A DNA stretch of 64,000 bases from Saprospiraceae bacterium (GTDB lineage Bacteria > Bacteroidota > Bacteroidia > Chitinophagales > Saprospiraceae), in the NCBI GenBank assembly GCA_024103005.1, contig JAGFJA010000023.1, forward strand, positions 1 through 64,000, given 5' to 3'. A program made the translations under genes and the position numbers. The notes under the pieces are model-generated. The model was not told where the DNA came from, did no database searches, and saw only the letters and a program-made list of their open reading frames with translations. Positions 35,821 to 45,314 of the stretch are shown here, one piece after another (positions within the stretch are counted from its first letter, which is position 1; the number at the start of each line of letters is the position of its first letter).

Positions 35821-36470
35821 GAGTATGGTACCCGGAGAAGTTGATATAAACGCTTCGGCAGCACGATGCAGAGCAAGGCTAAATTGAAGACTTTTTTTTT
35901 ACTTGCAGTGATGCGTATGAAGAAGATATCCCGAACAAAATCGGTCCATACTTCCTGTTGATATGTAGTCCTTCCCCTTGAATAACTTGTTGTAGCCACG
36001 GCATTTCTCAGATCAAGCCGGCGGGAATATTGACGGACAGGCGTTATTGTGTCAAACCAGTTGATTAGTAAATCGCCCAATACCTGATAACAACCGTACT
36101 TCTCGTGTGCGCCTCTGCCATTACCGGATCCGGGTCCCTTTGCCACAAAATGTTCTTGCAGCAGCTTTTGAGCAGTTTGATTGTCACCGGCAAGTAGGGC
36201 ATTTCTGATTGGCTGAAGATACCGGAACGCTTCCCGGTTATCTGCATCCTGTGGACCTCCGCTCCACATCGAAATTTCGTTGAGGACTATTCTGTCTCTT
36301 GCTGTTCCACCGAATATCATGGCACCGAGTCTTCCATTGCCCAGGGGCAGGCTTTCAGTGAAATGTGAGGCCGGTCGGTCAAAAGAAATTAAATGATCAG
36401 CAGGTATCTGGCCAAAATGGGTTGTATAATAAGAGACGAGTATAAATGCGGTTAAAAAAATTCTTTTCAC
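35781..36470 (-). CDS. GH95 alpha-L-fucosidase, N-terminal part (frameshifted)
   Basis: This frame encodes the signal peptide and the N-terminal GH95 beta-sandwich ('SLPLGNGRLGAMIFGG', 'LNEISMWSGGPQDADN'). I start it at GTG 36470, which gives MKRIFLTAFILVSYYTTHFGQ-like export signal of normal length; an in-frame ATG at 36527 would add 19 residues. Homology ends at the A9 run (minus strand, 35892-35900), after which about 30 residues are out of frame. Adding one A, or removing two, joins it to the downstream part and restores a protein of about 780 residues, the family length. The cause may be a recent mutation, slippage or a homopolymer sequencing error. Confidence 0.8.
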   Translation of the reverse strand: MKRIFLTAFILVSYYTTHFGQIPADHLISFDRPASHFTESLPLGNGRLGAMIFGGTARDRIVLNEISMWSGGPQDADNREAFRYLQPIRNALLAGDNQTAQKLLQEHFVAKGPGSGNGRGAHEKYGCYQVLGDLLINWFDTITPVRQYSRRLDLRNAVATTSYSRGRTTYQQEVWTDFVRDIFFIRITASKKKVFNLALLCIVLPKRLYQLLRVPYSCRVSFLPARTRV

Positions 36471-36586
36471 ACCTTCCAGCACCTTTTGTTTATCTGACAA
36501 ATATAATATCTGAATCATAAGCAGCATCAGATAAAATCAGCTCCATAGAATCGGAAAAATAGCAAACCGGAGTATATGAGATAAAT

Positions 36587-37465
36587 TTAGATAGTTGTTT
36601 TAGGTTTAAATAGCTTAAACAAATACTTACACAGGGTGATGATTCCTACAAGAATCATACCTATACTCAATCCAAGAATCAGTTCTTTTAATAAGACAGG
36701 CATTGCCGGCCAGAGATAATGTAAATATTCAATGCCATGGATGAATATTCCGCCCGAGACAGTCAAAAGAGCAATAGTTCCAACAACTCCCAAGATTTTT
36801 ATGATGACGGGCAGGGCCTTAATCAGCATTTTACCGATATAAAATTTGAAATTTTTCTTTTTAGCTGACTTAACTAAAAAAAAACCTGCATCGTCCATTC
36901 GCACTATCAGTGCAACAATGCCGTAAACACCGATGGTCGCCACGATAGCCACGATAGAAACAGTCAGGATCTGCATGGTGAGGTTTTTATTTAAAACGGT
37001 ACTCAGGGCGATGATAACTATTTCAACAGATAAAATAAAGTCAGTCATGATAGCTTTTCTGACTTTATCTTTCTCGGCTGCGAGATCCGGCTTGTCTGAT
37101 ATCATTTCTTCGTGGACATGAGATTCATTGCGGTGAAAAATAAATTCAACAATTTTTTCGGCTCCTTCATAAGCAAGATAACATCCTCCCAAAATAAGGA
37201 TGTAAACAATGGCTACGGGAAAGTAATGATTCAGTGCCAAAGCTGTCGGTACAAGAATCAGTTTATTCACAAATGAACCTTTGGTAATAGCCCACAATAC
37301 TGGAATTTCACGGGATGCCAGAAACCCGGTCGCCTTTTCGGCGTTGACGGCGAGGTCATCACCGAGGATGCCTGCTGTTTTTTGAGTTGCTATCTTACTT
37401 GTCAATGCTACATCGTCCATGAGTGCAGCGATATCATCCAAAACAGCAAAAAAACCTGAAGCCAT
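36587..37465 (-). CDS. DUF808 family inner-membrane protein (YedI-like)
   Basis: 292 residues. The N-terminus 'MASGFFAVLDDIAALMDDVA' and 'KTAGILGDDLAVNAEKATGF' are the signature of DUF808/YedI. There are about seven hydrophobic helices. Function is unknown in any species; a transport role is usually guessed. It lies just upstream of the GH95 gene on the same strand, but a 60-base gap and a different theme give no functional link. Confidence 0.9.
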   Translation of the reverse strand: MASGFFAVLDDIAALMDDVALTSKIATQKTAGILGDDLAVNAEKATGFLASREIPVLWAITKGSFVNKLILVPTALALNHYFPVAIVYILILGGCYLAYEGAEKIVEFIFHRNESHVHEEMISDKPDLAAEKDKVRKAIMTDFILSVEIVIIALSTVLNKNLTMQILTVSIVAIVATIGVYGIVALIVRMDDAGFFLVKSAKKKNFKFYIGKMLIKALPVIIKILGVVGTIALLTVSGGIFIHGIEYLHYLWPAMPVLLKELILGLSIGMILVGIITLCKYLFKLFKPKTTI

Positions 37466-38074
37466 ACTTATATAAATTTAAACGCGAAAATAAATTTATT
37501 CCATCAACATGTATTAATTACAATAAATTTAGATTGAATAAAATTTTTAATTTGAAGAATAAATGAAAATTCGGTATGATTCAAAAGAATGAGCAATAAC
37601 TTATTATAGTTGTATATATCAATGTTTTGTAAAGTTTATTTAATTAATTAATTAATTAATTGGTTAGAATATGGTTTGCATTATTATGGATAATGTTGGA
37701 CCAAAGCAGAAATCCCGGTTTTCCTGTGGAAAATTGACAATTGGAATAAAAACCTTTCATTGAGGCGCCTGTAAGGTCGAATGGCTTTGGTACATCAATA
37801 AACTTTCTTAAGCGGTTTTGCTGACATAAGCTATCAGTATAGGGCATAAGTTTTCTAAGATTACAGGATAGGCTTATTATCGACAAAATATTAAGGATTT
37901 TTTGAAAAAGACAACAATATAAATGTAACTTTACTCGATAAGCCGATTCAAAATTTGAACCGGAATCAATCAAATTGGTTTAGGATTAAAGAAGAGTTAA
38001 ATTCAAGTTTTTTTATTTAGGACATTCTATTCATCAATCAGATAAAATTTATTCATTCATAAAAACAATTTAAA
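37466..38074. other. Intergenic region between divergent genes
   Basis: AT-rich. It contains a TTAA tandem run at 37639-37661. A 105-codon minus-strand frame (37656-37973) has atypical composition and no start signal, so it is not called. No gene or clear promoter motif is seen. Confidence 0.5.
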
Positions 38075-38683
38075 ATGTCAAATTCAGAAATATTAGGACC
38101 ACAGAAACTTGGCCCTCTGACTCCGTTTGTCGGCGAATGGGAAGGAAACGTAGGTGTGGATCGTTCATATCACAACCAGGATGACATAATTTCAGAAACG
38201 AGTTACTTTGAACGTGCATGGTTTAAACCGATTCCCATTGTAGAAAACGGACAGCAAATTATGCATGGGCTAAACTATCAGATGGTTGCATGGCGACATG
38301 GCGAGGAAGCAATGGACCCTTTTCACGATGAAGTTGGATATTTATTGTGGGATAAGGCAAACGGTCAAGTCATCAGATGTTTTGCCGTGCCTCGCGGGCT
38401 GGCAATCCTGGCTGGCGGAGATGCAGGTCCAAGGGATAAAACTTTGAAGTTTGTGGCAGTACCCGGTGCTCCGGACTACGGACTGTCTCAAAATAAATAT
38501 TTGATGGAAAGAGCAAGGGCAAAAGCCTTTACCAGCAAATTTACTTTCAATGACGATGGTACTTTAAGCTATACTTCTGACTTGGTACTCGACTTAAAGG
38601 CGACAGGAAGTGAAATGCACCACACTGACCGTAACACCCTCCATCGGGTTAAACGATACCATCCAAGTATCGAACACGCATAA
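38075..38683 (+). CDS. Nitrobindin-like heme-binding beta-barrel protein (FABP/DUF1794)
   Basis: 202 residues. The opening 'LGPLTPFVGEWEGNVGVD' carries the GxWxGxG turn of the nitrobindin/THAP4 fatty-acid-binding-like barrel. The C-terminal 'MHHTDRNTLHRVKR' contains the His expected to coordinate heme. Characterised nitrobindins bind ferric heme and react with NO or peroxynitrite. This one is longer than bacterial nitrobindins (about 160-170) through an internal loop region with 'PRGLAILAGGDAGPRD'. It has no signal peptide, so it is cytoplasmic. It is monocistronic, with a terminator behind it. Confidence 0.8.
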   Translation: MSNSEILGPQKLGPLTPFVGEWEGNVGVDRSYHNQDDIISETSYFERAWFKPIPIVENGQQIMHGLNYQMVAWRHGEEAMDPFHDEVGYLLWDKANGQVIRCFAVPRGLAILAGGDAGPRDKTLKFVAVPGAPDYGLSQNKYLMERARAKAFTSKFTFNDDGTLSYTSDLVLDLKATGSEMHHTDRNTLHRVKRYHPSIEHA

Positions 38684-38701
38684 ACAAAAATTTTAAGTTG
38701 C

Positions 38702-38772
38702 TGAGCACTGCTCTGTCCTGTTAACCGGCAAAATCGGAAAGTAGCCGGGTGGATGGAGCAGTGCTTTTTCTA
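38702..38772 (+). terminator. Rho-independent terminator after the nitrobindin-like gene
   Basis: agcactgctc (38704-38713) pairs with gagcagtgct (38756-38765), followed by a T5 run. An inner stem accggc/gccggg can form within the loop. Confidence 0.7.
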
Positions 38773-39249
38773 TTTAAATGAAAAAACCGAAGGATGATGG
38801 ATTATCTGTCGATTTTCCCGGTATAATACAATTAAAAAAAGTTAATCTGTAAGCCCGATTTTACCTTGCATAAAATAAAATTTTGCTGTCACCTCTATAG
38901 AATGATTAGATCAATAGCATTTGAGTCCCGAAATATTTGATACATTAATTCAGAACTATATGCAAAGTAAAGACTAAAATATCCAATAAATAAACCTCGT
39001 TAATAGCGACCTTACGATAATATGATGGATTAAAACAGTATTAAACCTTGTAGAGGCGAACTAATGTTATTTTGGTATTCATAAAATCGAAACTAGAAAT
39101 TCCGGACGACCGGGACTACCGCTGCGTTAACACACAAGACTTAATAAAATTCCGGGGAATGATTTCTGGAAAAAATAGGCTCAACGAGTATTTTTTCCTT
39201 AATTTAACCTCATAAAACCTGCATTTATTTTTAAAACTAATTATAAGTG
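38773..39249. other. Intergenic region without a recognised gene
   Basis: AT-rich spacer before the DUF6340 gene. No coding frame, repeat or good promoter match was seen. Confidence 0.45.
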
Positions 39250-40224
39250 ATGCATAACCTGACGAAGTCTTTTTTGCTTATTGTTATCTCTTTTTTTGGA
39301 TTGATTGGATGTAAGACCTCCACACTTACCCAGGTAGATAAGGTGATCGCTCCGAGATATCAATTACCATCACACCTTAATTCGATTGCACTTATTGATC
39401 GGTCTGTTGAAAAAACAGGATTTTCCAATTCTATGAAGGATGTGATTACACCTGCTGATCAAGCACGTATTGATTATATAAATGCCATTAAATCCGGGCT
39501 CCCTGTTTCTTCCAAAAAAGTTTTATCACCTCTGAATGAAGGAAGAAAAGACGGAGTAGCCGAAAAAATGGACCAAAAAAGATTGCAAGAAATCGCCGGG
39601 AATATGGCTGGTGTATTGTCTCTTGAACAATTTGAATTTTCCGAGACCAGGACTTATAAGGACATTAAAAAAAGCCAGTTGGATCCGTATGGAAAGAAAT
39701 ATACCATCATTGCGGTATCCGGTAAAAGGGAAATTTCACTCAAAACTTATTGGAGGCTTTATGAAGTTAAGTCAGGCACTGTATTACTTACCTTTCCGCA
39801 ATATACGGAAAATACCTATGAAACCGAAGGATTGGATCGTCAAAGTGTAAATCTTCAGATGGATACCACTGAAGTCGTCACTGCTTCTACCCTCGGGAGA
39901 AAGCTTAGTGCCGTTTTCATAAGGGATATTAATCCCGAAGAAATCAAATCCTACTGGGATTTTTACGTAAAAGGTGACGAAATTGTTAAAAATTCTGGCA
40001 AATTGATCAAAAAATCCGATTTTAGAAATGCCGTTGAGTACCTGACCTCCAATATAGGTTCAATTGAAAAACAAAAAAATATCTCGAGAGCAAACCATAA
40101 CCTTATTATAGCATATTACTTCAATGACCAGCGTGATAAAGCCCTTCGCCTGGCAGCTTACCAATACAATCTGACAGGACGTTATGAGTTTAAAGAACTT
40201 TACGATAAGATGTATACCAGATAA
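39250..40224 (+). CDS. DUF6340 family lipoprotein
   Basis: 324 residues from the ATG at 39250; the GTG directly before it is an unlikely start. The lipoprotein signal is 'LIVISFFGLIGC', with the acylated Cys near residue 21. Family features include 'LNSIALIDRSVEKTGFSN', 'LISLKTYWRLYEVKSG'-like sequence and a helical C-terminus resembling TPR repeats ('ISRANHNLIIAYYFNDQRDKALRLAAYQYNL'-type, about 275-310). DUF6340 is a Bacteroidota envelope family with no known function. It is monocistronic, between long gene-poor stretches. Confidence 0.78.
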   Translation: MHNLTKSFLLIVISFFGLIGCKTSTLTQVDKVIAPRYQLPSHLNSIALIDRSVEKTGFSNSMKDVITPADQARIDYINAIKSGLPVSSKKVLSPLNEGRKDGVAEKMDQKRLQEIAGNMAGVLSLEQFEFSETRTYKDIKKSQLDPYGKKYTIIAVSGKREISLKTYWRLYEVKSGTVLLTFPQYTENTYETEGLDRQSVNLQMDTTEVVTASTLGRKLSAVFIRDINPEEIKSYWDFYVKGDEIVKNSGKLIKKSDFRNAVEYLTSNIGSIEKQKNISRANHNLIIAYYFNDQRDKALRLAAYQYNLTGRYEFKELYDKMYTR

Positions 40225-40660
40225 CGATGATCATAACTTTAAACCGGCTATTTGATAAGCCTTCCCGTCTTAAAATATCGGTATTTTTAGGGATGCAGAA
40301 ATCAAGAAACGTAGTGAAAAACTAGTATTTTTGATAAATTGTAAAATTATTTTTGTTATCACTGCTTCAAAGTTTTAACTTTACTGAAGTGATTGAATAA
40401 ATGTGTGCAGTATCAATATGACGGTATCCTACAATATAATTTATTCATCACAACTGAATTTCCCCATTCGAGTAACCCTATGATGAAATACATACACACC
40501 GGGCAATTTTTGATGAGCTTAGCGGTATTAATTTGATACACAGAAATGACATTGTGCGGATGATCCTGGCATAATACCCGTTCATCACCCTCATCCTGCA
40601 TTTGACCGGTATTTTATTTGGAATTTTTAATCAGCCATATTAATTTTTAAAAGTAGGTAT
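40225..40660. other. Intergenic region with a possible decayed gene end
   Basis: AT-rich. Apart from the minus-strand sorting-domain remnant at 40444-40552 (separate entry), no gene or promoter motif is seen. Confidence 0.45.
40444..40552 (-). pseudogene. Possible remnant of a T9SS sorting domain
   Basis: Read on the minus strand, 40552-40504 gives VISVYQINTAKLIKNC. After a frame change, 40503-40444 gives PGVYVFHHRVTRMGKFSCDE and then a stop. 'LxxGVYVYRVTxxGKFSCxG' is a very common end of Por sorting domains. Nothing recognisable precedes it. It looks like the decayed tail of a lost secreted-protein gene, but the match is short and by eye. Confidence 0.35.
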
Positions 40661-42649
40661 ATGAAACCTTATAACATTTTACTATTATTTTATTTTTTCC
40701 TTTCAGGGCAGATTTTATTTTCTCAGGACATCCCTTCCTTCCCCGGAGCAGAGGGGTTTGGAGCTAAGGCGACTGGGGGTAGAGGAGGCTCTGTAATTTA
40801 TGTAACCAACTTAAATGCAAGCGGTCCCGGAAGCTTTAATGAAGCCCTTTCAACCCCCGGACCAAGATATATTATGTTTAAAGTAAGTGGCGTCATCGAT
40901 GCGGCTGCAGAACTGAGAGAAGGCGACGTAACCATAGCCGGTCAAACATCACCGGGCGGTATTATTACGCGGGGATTTATAGTAGATCAGGTATATGAAT
41001 CCGGTGGCTCAGGGGATAATATCATCGTCAGACATCTCCGCTCGAGACCGCACGACCCGGAGATTATTCCTTCCGACAACTATGTACTGGATGATGGTAT
41101 GAGGCTTGATGGTGCAAGCAATATCATAGTTGACCATTGTTCGTTTGCCAATGCGCGGGACGAATGTGTTCAGGTATCTCAGTCTCACGATGTCACCATC
41201 CAGAACTGTATGCTGTCTGAAACAGTGGGACCGCACTATATCTATGGTGGAATGCTCATCAATTATTCCACTCCGGAACATCCTCAGGACAAGTTGAGTA
41301 TTCACCATAATACTTGGAATAGAATTGCCGGACGATTGCCTGAGATTATCTGCGAGTCTCCTTATTGCGGTTCAGCTCCCTTACAGATTGAACTGTCAGA
41401 TAATTTACTCTGGGACCCACAAAATTATGTATGGTACGGAGCCAATATTGATCCATCAGGCGAAGATTATTCTTTCTTTTTGCACCTAAATTGGGTTAAT
41501 AATTATTTGTATGGGAGATTAACCTTCCCCTTCGGAATGATGGAACACAGATTTTTGGAATATGCTTCCAATCAGATATATGGTTCAGGCAATAAGATGA
41601 ACATTTATCCGGATTATTCGGACTATCAGTTGTTTTATTGTTGCAATGACTTCTATCTTCCCGAAAATCATCCAAATACTGATATGGGAGTTGCCCAACA
41701 ACTGTCATCCCGCCATAATTTTCCTGAAATAACCTATACACCGGCGACGGATTTGCCGGATTATATCGTGAATAATTGCGGTGCTTTCCCGAGAGATTCG
41801 ATGGACAGACGTCTGATCAATCCGATTGCTCAAATGACTATTGACCCTCATCCGGTCGATGGTACGGATTACTTCCATGATGCCTTTATCACAACTACTC
41901 CTCCCACAGCCCCTGACGATACAGATGAAGATGGTATGCCGGATTATTGGGAGATGGCACAAGGGCTGAATCCTGAGGTACAGGACCATAATGGAACAGA
42001 TTTGTCAGTCGCCATTACCGGCATATCCGGTTATACCAATCTGGAATGTTATCTCAACTGCCTTTCTGATGGTCTGGTTAATGGAAGTTCAACACCTGAA
42101 TGTGGTATCATTTTGCCGGTTGTGTTGAAAAATTTTGAAACAAAAAAGGAAAATAAATCGACTATTCTCCACTGGCGGGTAACAGATGAAAAAAATTGCA
42201 TCGGATATGAAGTAGAAAGGAAAAGTAATAGTTTGCCCTGGACAAAGATCGGATTTGTTCCGGCACGTACCAAAACCTTTTATGAAAACAGAGAATTGGT
42301 ATATGCTTATACAGATATGAATCCTGCAGACGGCAATAACTATTACCGTATAAAAATTCTTGACAAGGATGGCGGATATCAGTACTCTATCATCCGACAG
42401 CAATCATTTAATGGTGGAGCAGACTGGATCGTATATCCAAATCCTGCACGGGATTTTACCTTAATCAAGGGCATAAATGGAAAAACTACGGTCGAGTTAT
42501 TGGAACTGATGGGGAAAGTTATCGAAAGAAATACACATTTTGGTCCGTCAATTGAATTAGATCTGAAAGGAGTAAAAGAAGGTGTTTATGTTGTAAAAAT
42601 CACCAATGAACAGGGGTTGACACAAAGTAAAATGATTATGAAAAAATGA
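40661..42649 (+). CDS. T9SS-secreted pectate lyase-like protein (right-handed beta-helix)
   Basis: 662 residues with a signal peptide ending 'LFSQ'. Residues about 25-400 form a pectate-lyase superfamily beta-helix: 'FPGAEGFGAKATGGRGGSVI' and 'GPGSFNEALSTPGPRYIMF' open it, and 'GASNIIVDHCSFANARDE' plus 'TIQNCMLSET' are helix rungs. 'DDTDEDGMPDYWEMAQGLNP' is a calcium-binding thrombospondin type-3-like repeat. The C-terminus is a Por sorting domain ('VYPNPARDFTLIKGING', 'VKEGVYVVKITNEQ'). This fits polysaccharide lyase family 1-type enzymes cutting polygalacturonate outside the cell. No SusC/D pair lies nearby. Confidence 0.88.
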   Translation: MKPYNILLLFYFFLSGQILFSQDIPSFPGAEGFGAKATGGRGGSVIYVTNLNASGPGSFNEALSTPGPRYIMFKVSGVIDAAAELREGDVTIAGQTSPGGIITRGFIVDQVYESGGSGDNIIVRHLRSRPHDPEIIPSDNYVLDDGMRLDGASNIIVDHCSFANARDECVQVSQSHDVTIQNCMLSETVGPHYIYGGMLINYSTPEHPQDKLSIHHNTWNRIAGRLPEIICESPYCGSAPLQIELSDNLLWDPQNYVWYGANIDPSGEDYSFFLHLNWVNNYLYGRLTFPFGMMEHRFLEYASNQIYGSGNKMNIYPDYSDYQLFYCCNDFYLPENHPNTDMGVAQQLSSRHNFPEITYTPATDLPDYIVNNCGAFPRDSMDRRLINPIAQMTIDPHPVDGTDYFHDAFITTTPPTAPDDTDEDGMPDYWEMAQGLNPEVQDHNGTDLSVAITGISGYTNLECYLNCLSDGLVNGSSTPECGIILPVVLKNFETKKENKSTILHWRVTDEKNCIGYEVERKSNSLPWTKIGFVPARTKTFYENRELVYAYTDMNPADGNNYYRIKILDKDGGYQYSIIRQQSFNGGADWIVYPNPARDFTLIKGINGKTTVELLELMGKVIERNTHFGPSIELDLKGVKEGVYVVKITNEQGLTQSKMIMKK

Positions 42650-42773
42650 TGACTGACTTGGAATCTGACAGGTGCTTATTTTTTATTTTTTCGGAAGCAA
42701 ATCTATTTGCCGGTTGATTCTTTTTGAAAAATGGAATACTTGATTTACTTTGCGACATGCAAAAAAATAAATC

Positions 42774-43574
42774 ATGAAAAAGACTATTGCTATCATCGGG
42801 TGTGGCAACTTGGGAAGCGCCATTGCGAAAGGTATTATGGCTCATCATGCTCATTTATATCGGGTCATCGCCACCAGACAAAGAGTCGAACTGCTCGAAT
42901 CTTTGCGTGAACATCAGGTGGAGATTACTCCGGACAATAAGTCAGCAGTTAAAGAAGCCGATATTGTACTTCTGGCTGTCAAACCGTATTTGGTAGAGTC
43001 GTTATTAGGAGAGTTGGGACCTGAATTAACCGGAGATAAAATTCTCGTTTCTCTGGCAACAGGAATTACCCTGGATGTTATCAAAAATAAGGTAAATCCG
43101 GACCTTCCCGTATTAAGGGCAATGCCCAATACTGCTACAGGCGTGGGTGAATCGCTGACTTGTGTATGTGGCGGAGATTCATTGGCTATGAGCAGGCTGG
43201 AACAAATCGTGCCGTTGTTTGAATTAATTGGTGAAGTAATTGTCATTCGGGAAGATCTTATGGATGGTGCAACTGTGTTGGGGGCATGTGGAATAGCCTA
43301 TGTGATGAGGTTTATCCGTGCCATGGTTCAGGGAGGAATAGAAATAGGCTTTGATGCGGCTACTGCCAGTAAAATTGCCAATCAAACCGTGAAAGGAGCA
43401 GCACAACTGCTTATCAAGGGTCAGACACACCCGGAGCAGGAGATAGACAAGGTGACGACACCCAGAGGATGTACCATTGCAGGACTTAATGAGATGGAGC
43501 ACCAGGGATTCAGTTCCTCCCTCATTAAGGGAATTATTACTTCTTTTAAAAAGATCGAGGATACCAGAAAATAA
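42774..43574 (+). CDS. proC: Pyrroline-5-carboxylate reductase
   Basis: 266 residues, the normal length. The NAD(P)H-binding loop GCGNLGSA is at 9-16. 'LRAMPNTATGVGESLT' and 'VTTPRGCTIAGLNEMEHQGF' are the substrate and dimer signatures of ProC. It catalyses the last step of proline synthesis. The gene is single, with ttactttg about 27 bases upstream as a possible -7 element (one mismatch to TAnnTTTG). Confidence 0.95.
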   Translation: MKKTIAIIGCGNLGSAIAKGIMAHHAHLYRVIATRQRVELLESLREHQVEITPDNKSAVKEADIVLLAVKPYLVESLLGELGPELTGDKILVSLATGITLDVIKNKVNPDLPVLRAMPNTATGVGESLTCVCGGDSLAMSRLEQIVPLFELIGEVIVIREDLMDGATVLGACGIAYVMRFIRAMVQGGIEIGFDAATASKIANQTVKGAAQLLIKGQTHPEQEIDKVTTPRGCTIAGLNEMEHQGFSSSLIKGIITSFKKIEDTRK

Positions 43575-43647
43575 ATCGTTGACAGACATTGTATTTGCAC
43601 GATTGGATGTGTAAACACCTGAAGCAGAAATTGTCTTTACTTTTTTG

Positions 43648-43655
43648 TACCTTTG
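43648..43655 (+). promoter_or_regulatory. -7 promoter element of the ABC-F gene
   Basis: tacctttg matches TAnnTTTG exactly, 25 bases before the ATG. Confidence 0.6.
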
Positions 43656-43679
43656 CGCGAATTTTCAAAAAAGTAAAGC

Positions 43680-45290
43680 ATGATTACGGTACAGAATTTA
43701 GCGCTTCAATATGGTAAAAGAATCCTTTTTGAGGACGTCAACCTGAAGTTTACACAAGGCAACTGTTACGGCGTCATTGGTGCAAATGGTGCCGGGAAAT
43801 CCACTTTTTTGAAGATTTTGTCCGGAGAGATCCCGGCCAACAGAGGTAGTGTATCCATGGAATCCGGCAAAAGGATGGCTGTACTACGCCAGAACCATCA
43901 GGAATTCAATGAATATACCGTTTTGGATACGGTGATTATGGGGCACAGGAAGATGTACGATATAATGATTGAAAAAAACAATATCTACATGGATCCGGAT
44001 GCTACAGAAGAAGAAAGCTTACGGGCTGCCGATCTCGAAGCGGAATTCGGTGAGATGGGCGGCTGGACTGCTGAAAGTGATGCAGGCGAACTTCTTAGTA
44101 ACATGGGTATTCCGACCGGACTGCATCATGCACAGATGTCGGAGTTGAGAGGTCCGGACAAAGTAAAGGTCTTGCTGGCACAGGCACTTTTTGGCGACCC
44201 GGATTATCTGTTGCTTGATGAGCCTACTAATGACCTTGATGCGTTGACGATTACCTGGTTGTCAGACTTTTTAGCCGACTTTAAAAATATAGTGATCGTG
44301 GTATCTCACGACCGTTATTTCCTGGACATGATTTGTACACACATGGTGGATATTGATTTTGGTACCATCAATATTTTTACCGGTAATTATACCTTCTGGT
44401 ATGAAACCAGCCAGATAATGCGTCGCCAGTCAGATATCAACAACAAGAAAATAGAGAATAAACGACAGGAATTGATGGAGTTTATCGCCCGATTTAGTGC
44501 CAATGCTTCCAAATCACGCCAGGCTACCAGTCGTAAAAAAGCACTCGAAAAACTCAACCTCGAAGAAATTAAACCCTCCACCCGTCGCTATCCCTATATT
44601 GCCTTTATTCCTGAAAGACAACCCGGTGACATCCTTCTAAAAGTAGATAACCTTTCCAAAAAGGATAAAAACGGAAACACTCTCTTTGAGAATGTAAGCT
44701 TTACGGTCAATAGTGAGGATAAAATTGGTATCATCTGCGACAGAGCCGTTGCCATGACTACTTTCTTTGACATACTGGCAGGCAAAGAATCAGCTGATAC
44801 CGGTACGATAGAATGGGGTCAGACGATAACGTTTGATTATCTCCCCAATGATAATTCTTCATATTTTACGGGTGCCAATGACCTTGACTTAGTAGATTGG
44901 CTGCGTCAGTTTTCGGAAGAAAAAGATGAGCAGTTTATTCGGGGCTTTCTCGGCCGGATGCTGTTTTCAGGTGAAGAGGTATTCAAAAAGGTCAGTGTAT
45001 TGAGCGGTGGCGAGAAAGTAAGGTGTATGCTTTCAAAAATAATGTTGGCACATCCTAATTTCTTATTACTGGACGACCCAACCAACCACCTCGATCTCGA
45101 ATCCATCATTACGCTCAATGACGGGATGAAAAATTTCAAGGGAAACATTATCTTCAACAGTCATGACCATCAGTTGATGCAAACTGTTTCCAACAGGATT
45201 ATTGAGATTTTGCCATCCGGAATCAAAGAGAGTCTGGCCACATTTGAAGAATATCTGGAACAGAAAAAAGCACTCGCCGGAATGGCATAA
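43680..45290 (+). CDS. ABC-F family ATPase (YbiT-like)
   Basis: 536 residues with two ABC domains joined by a charged linker ('ENKRQELMEFIARFSANASK'), and no membrane part. ABC-F proteins act on the ribosomal E site. Walker A 1 is GANGAGKST (34-42) and Walker B 1 is LLLDEPTNDLD (177-187). Signature 1 is degenerate: 'SELRGPDKVK' at 154-163 in place of LSGGE. The second Walker A is also degenerate, 'CDRAVAMTTF' near 355-364, while signature 2 LSGGEKVR (about 441) is intact. This asymmetric pattern is, as far as I recall, usual in the Bacteroidota YbiT-like group. The exact role is unknown. Converges with rnhB. Confidence 0.9.
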   Translation: MITVQNLALQYGKRILFEDVNLKFTQGNCYGVIGANGAGKSTFLKILSGEIPANRGSVSMESGKRMAVLRQNHQEFNEYTVLDTVIMGHRKMYDIMIEKNNIYMDPDATEEESLRAADLEAEFGEMGGWTAESDAGELLSNMGIPTGLHHAQMSELRGPDKVKVLLAQALFGDPDYLLLDEPTNDLDALTITWLSDFLADFKNIVIVVSHDRYFLDMICTHMVDIDFGTINIFTGNYTFWYETSQIMRRQSDINNKKIENKRQELMEFIARFSANASKSRQATSRKKALEKLNLEEIKPSTRRYPYIAFIPERQPGDILLKVDNLSKKDKNGNTLFENVSFTVNSEDKIGIICDRAVAMTTFFDILAGKESADTGTIEWGQTITFDYLPNDNSSYFTGANDLDLVDWLRQFSEEKDEQFIRGFLGRMLFSGEEVFKKVSVLSGGEKVRCMLSKIMLAHPNFLLLDDPTNHLDLESIITLNDGMKNFKGNIIFNSHDHQLMQTVSNRIIEILPSGIKESLATFEEYLEQKKALAGMA

Positions 45291-45314
45291 GACCATCAAC
45301 GAGGATTGTTTTAT

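Noticed and set aside
37639-37661. TTAA tandem run as a possible phase-variable element
   Set aside because: It is short, self-complementary AT sequence, not placed at a promoter or within a gene.
37656-37973. 105-codon minus-strand open frame in the intergenic region
   Set aside because: Unusual composition, no start signal, no domain, overlaps the TTAA run; probably chance.
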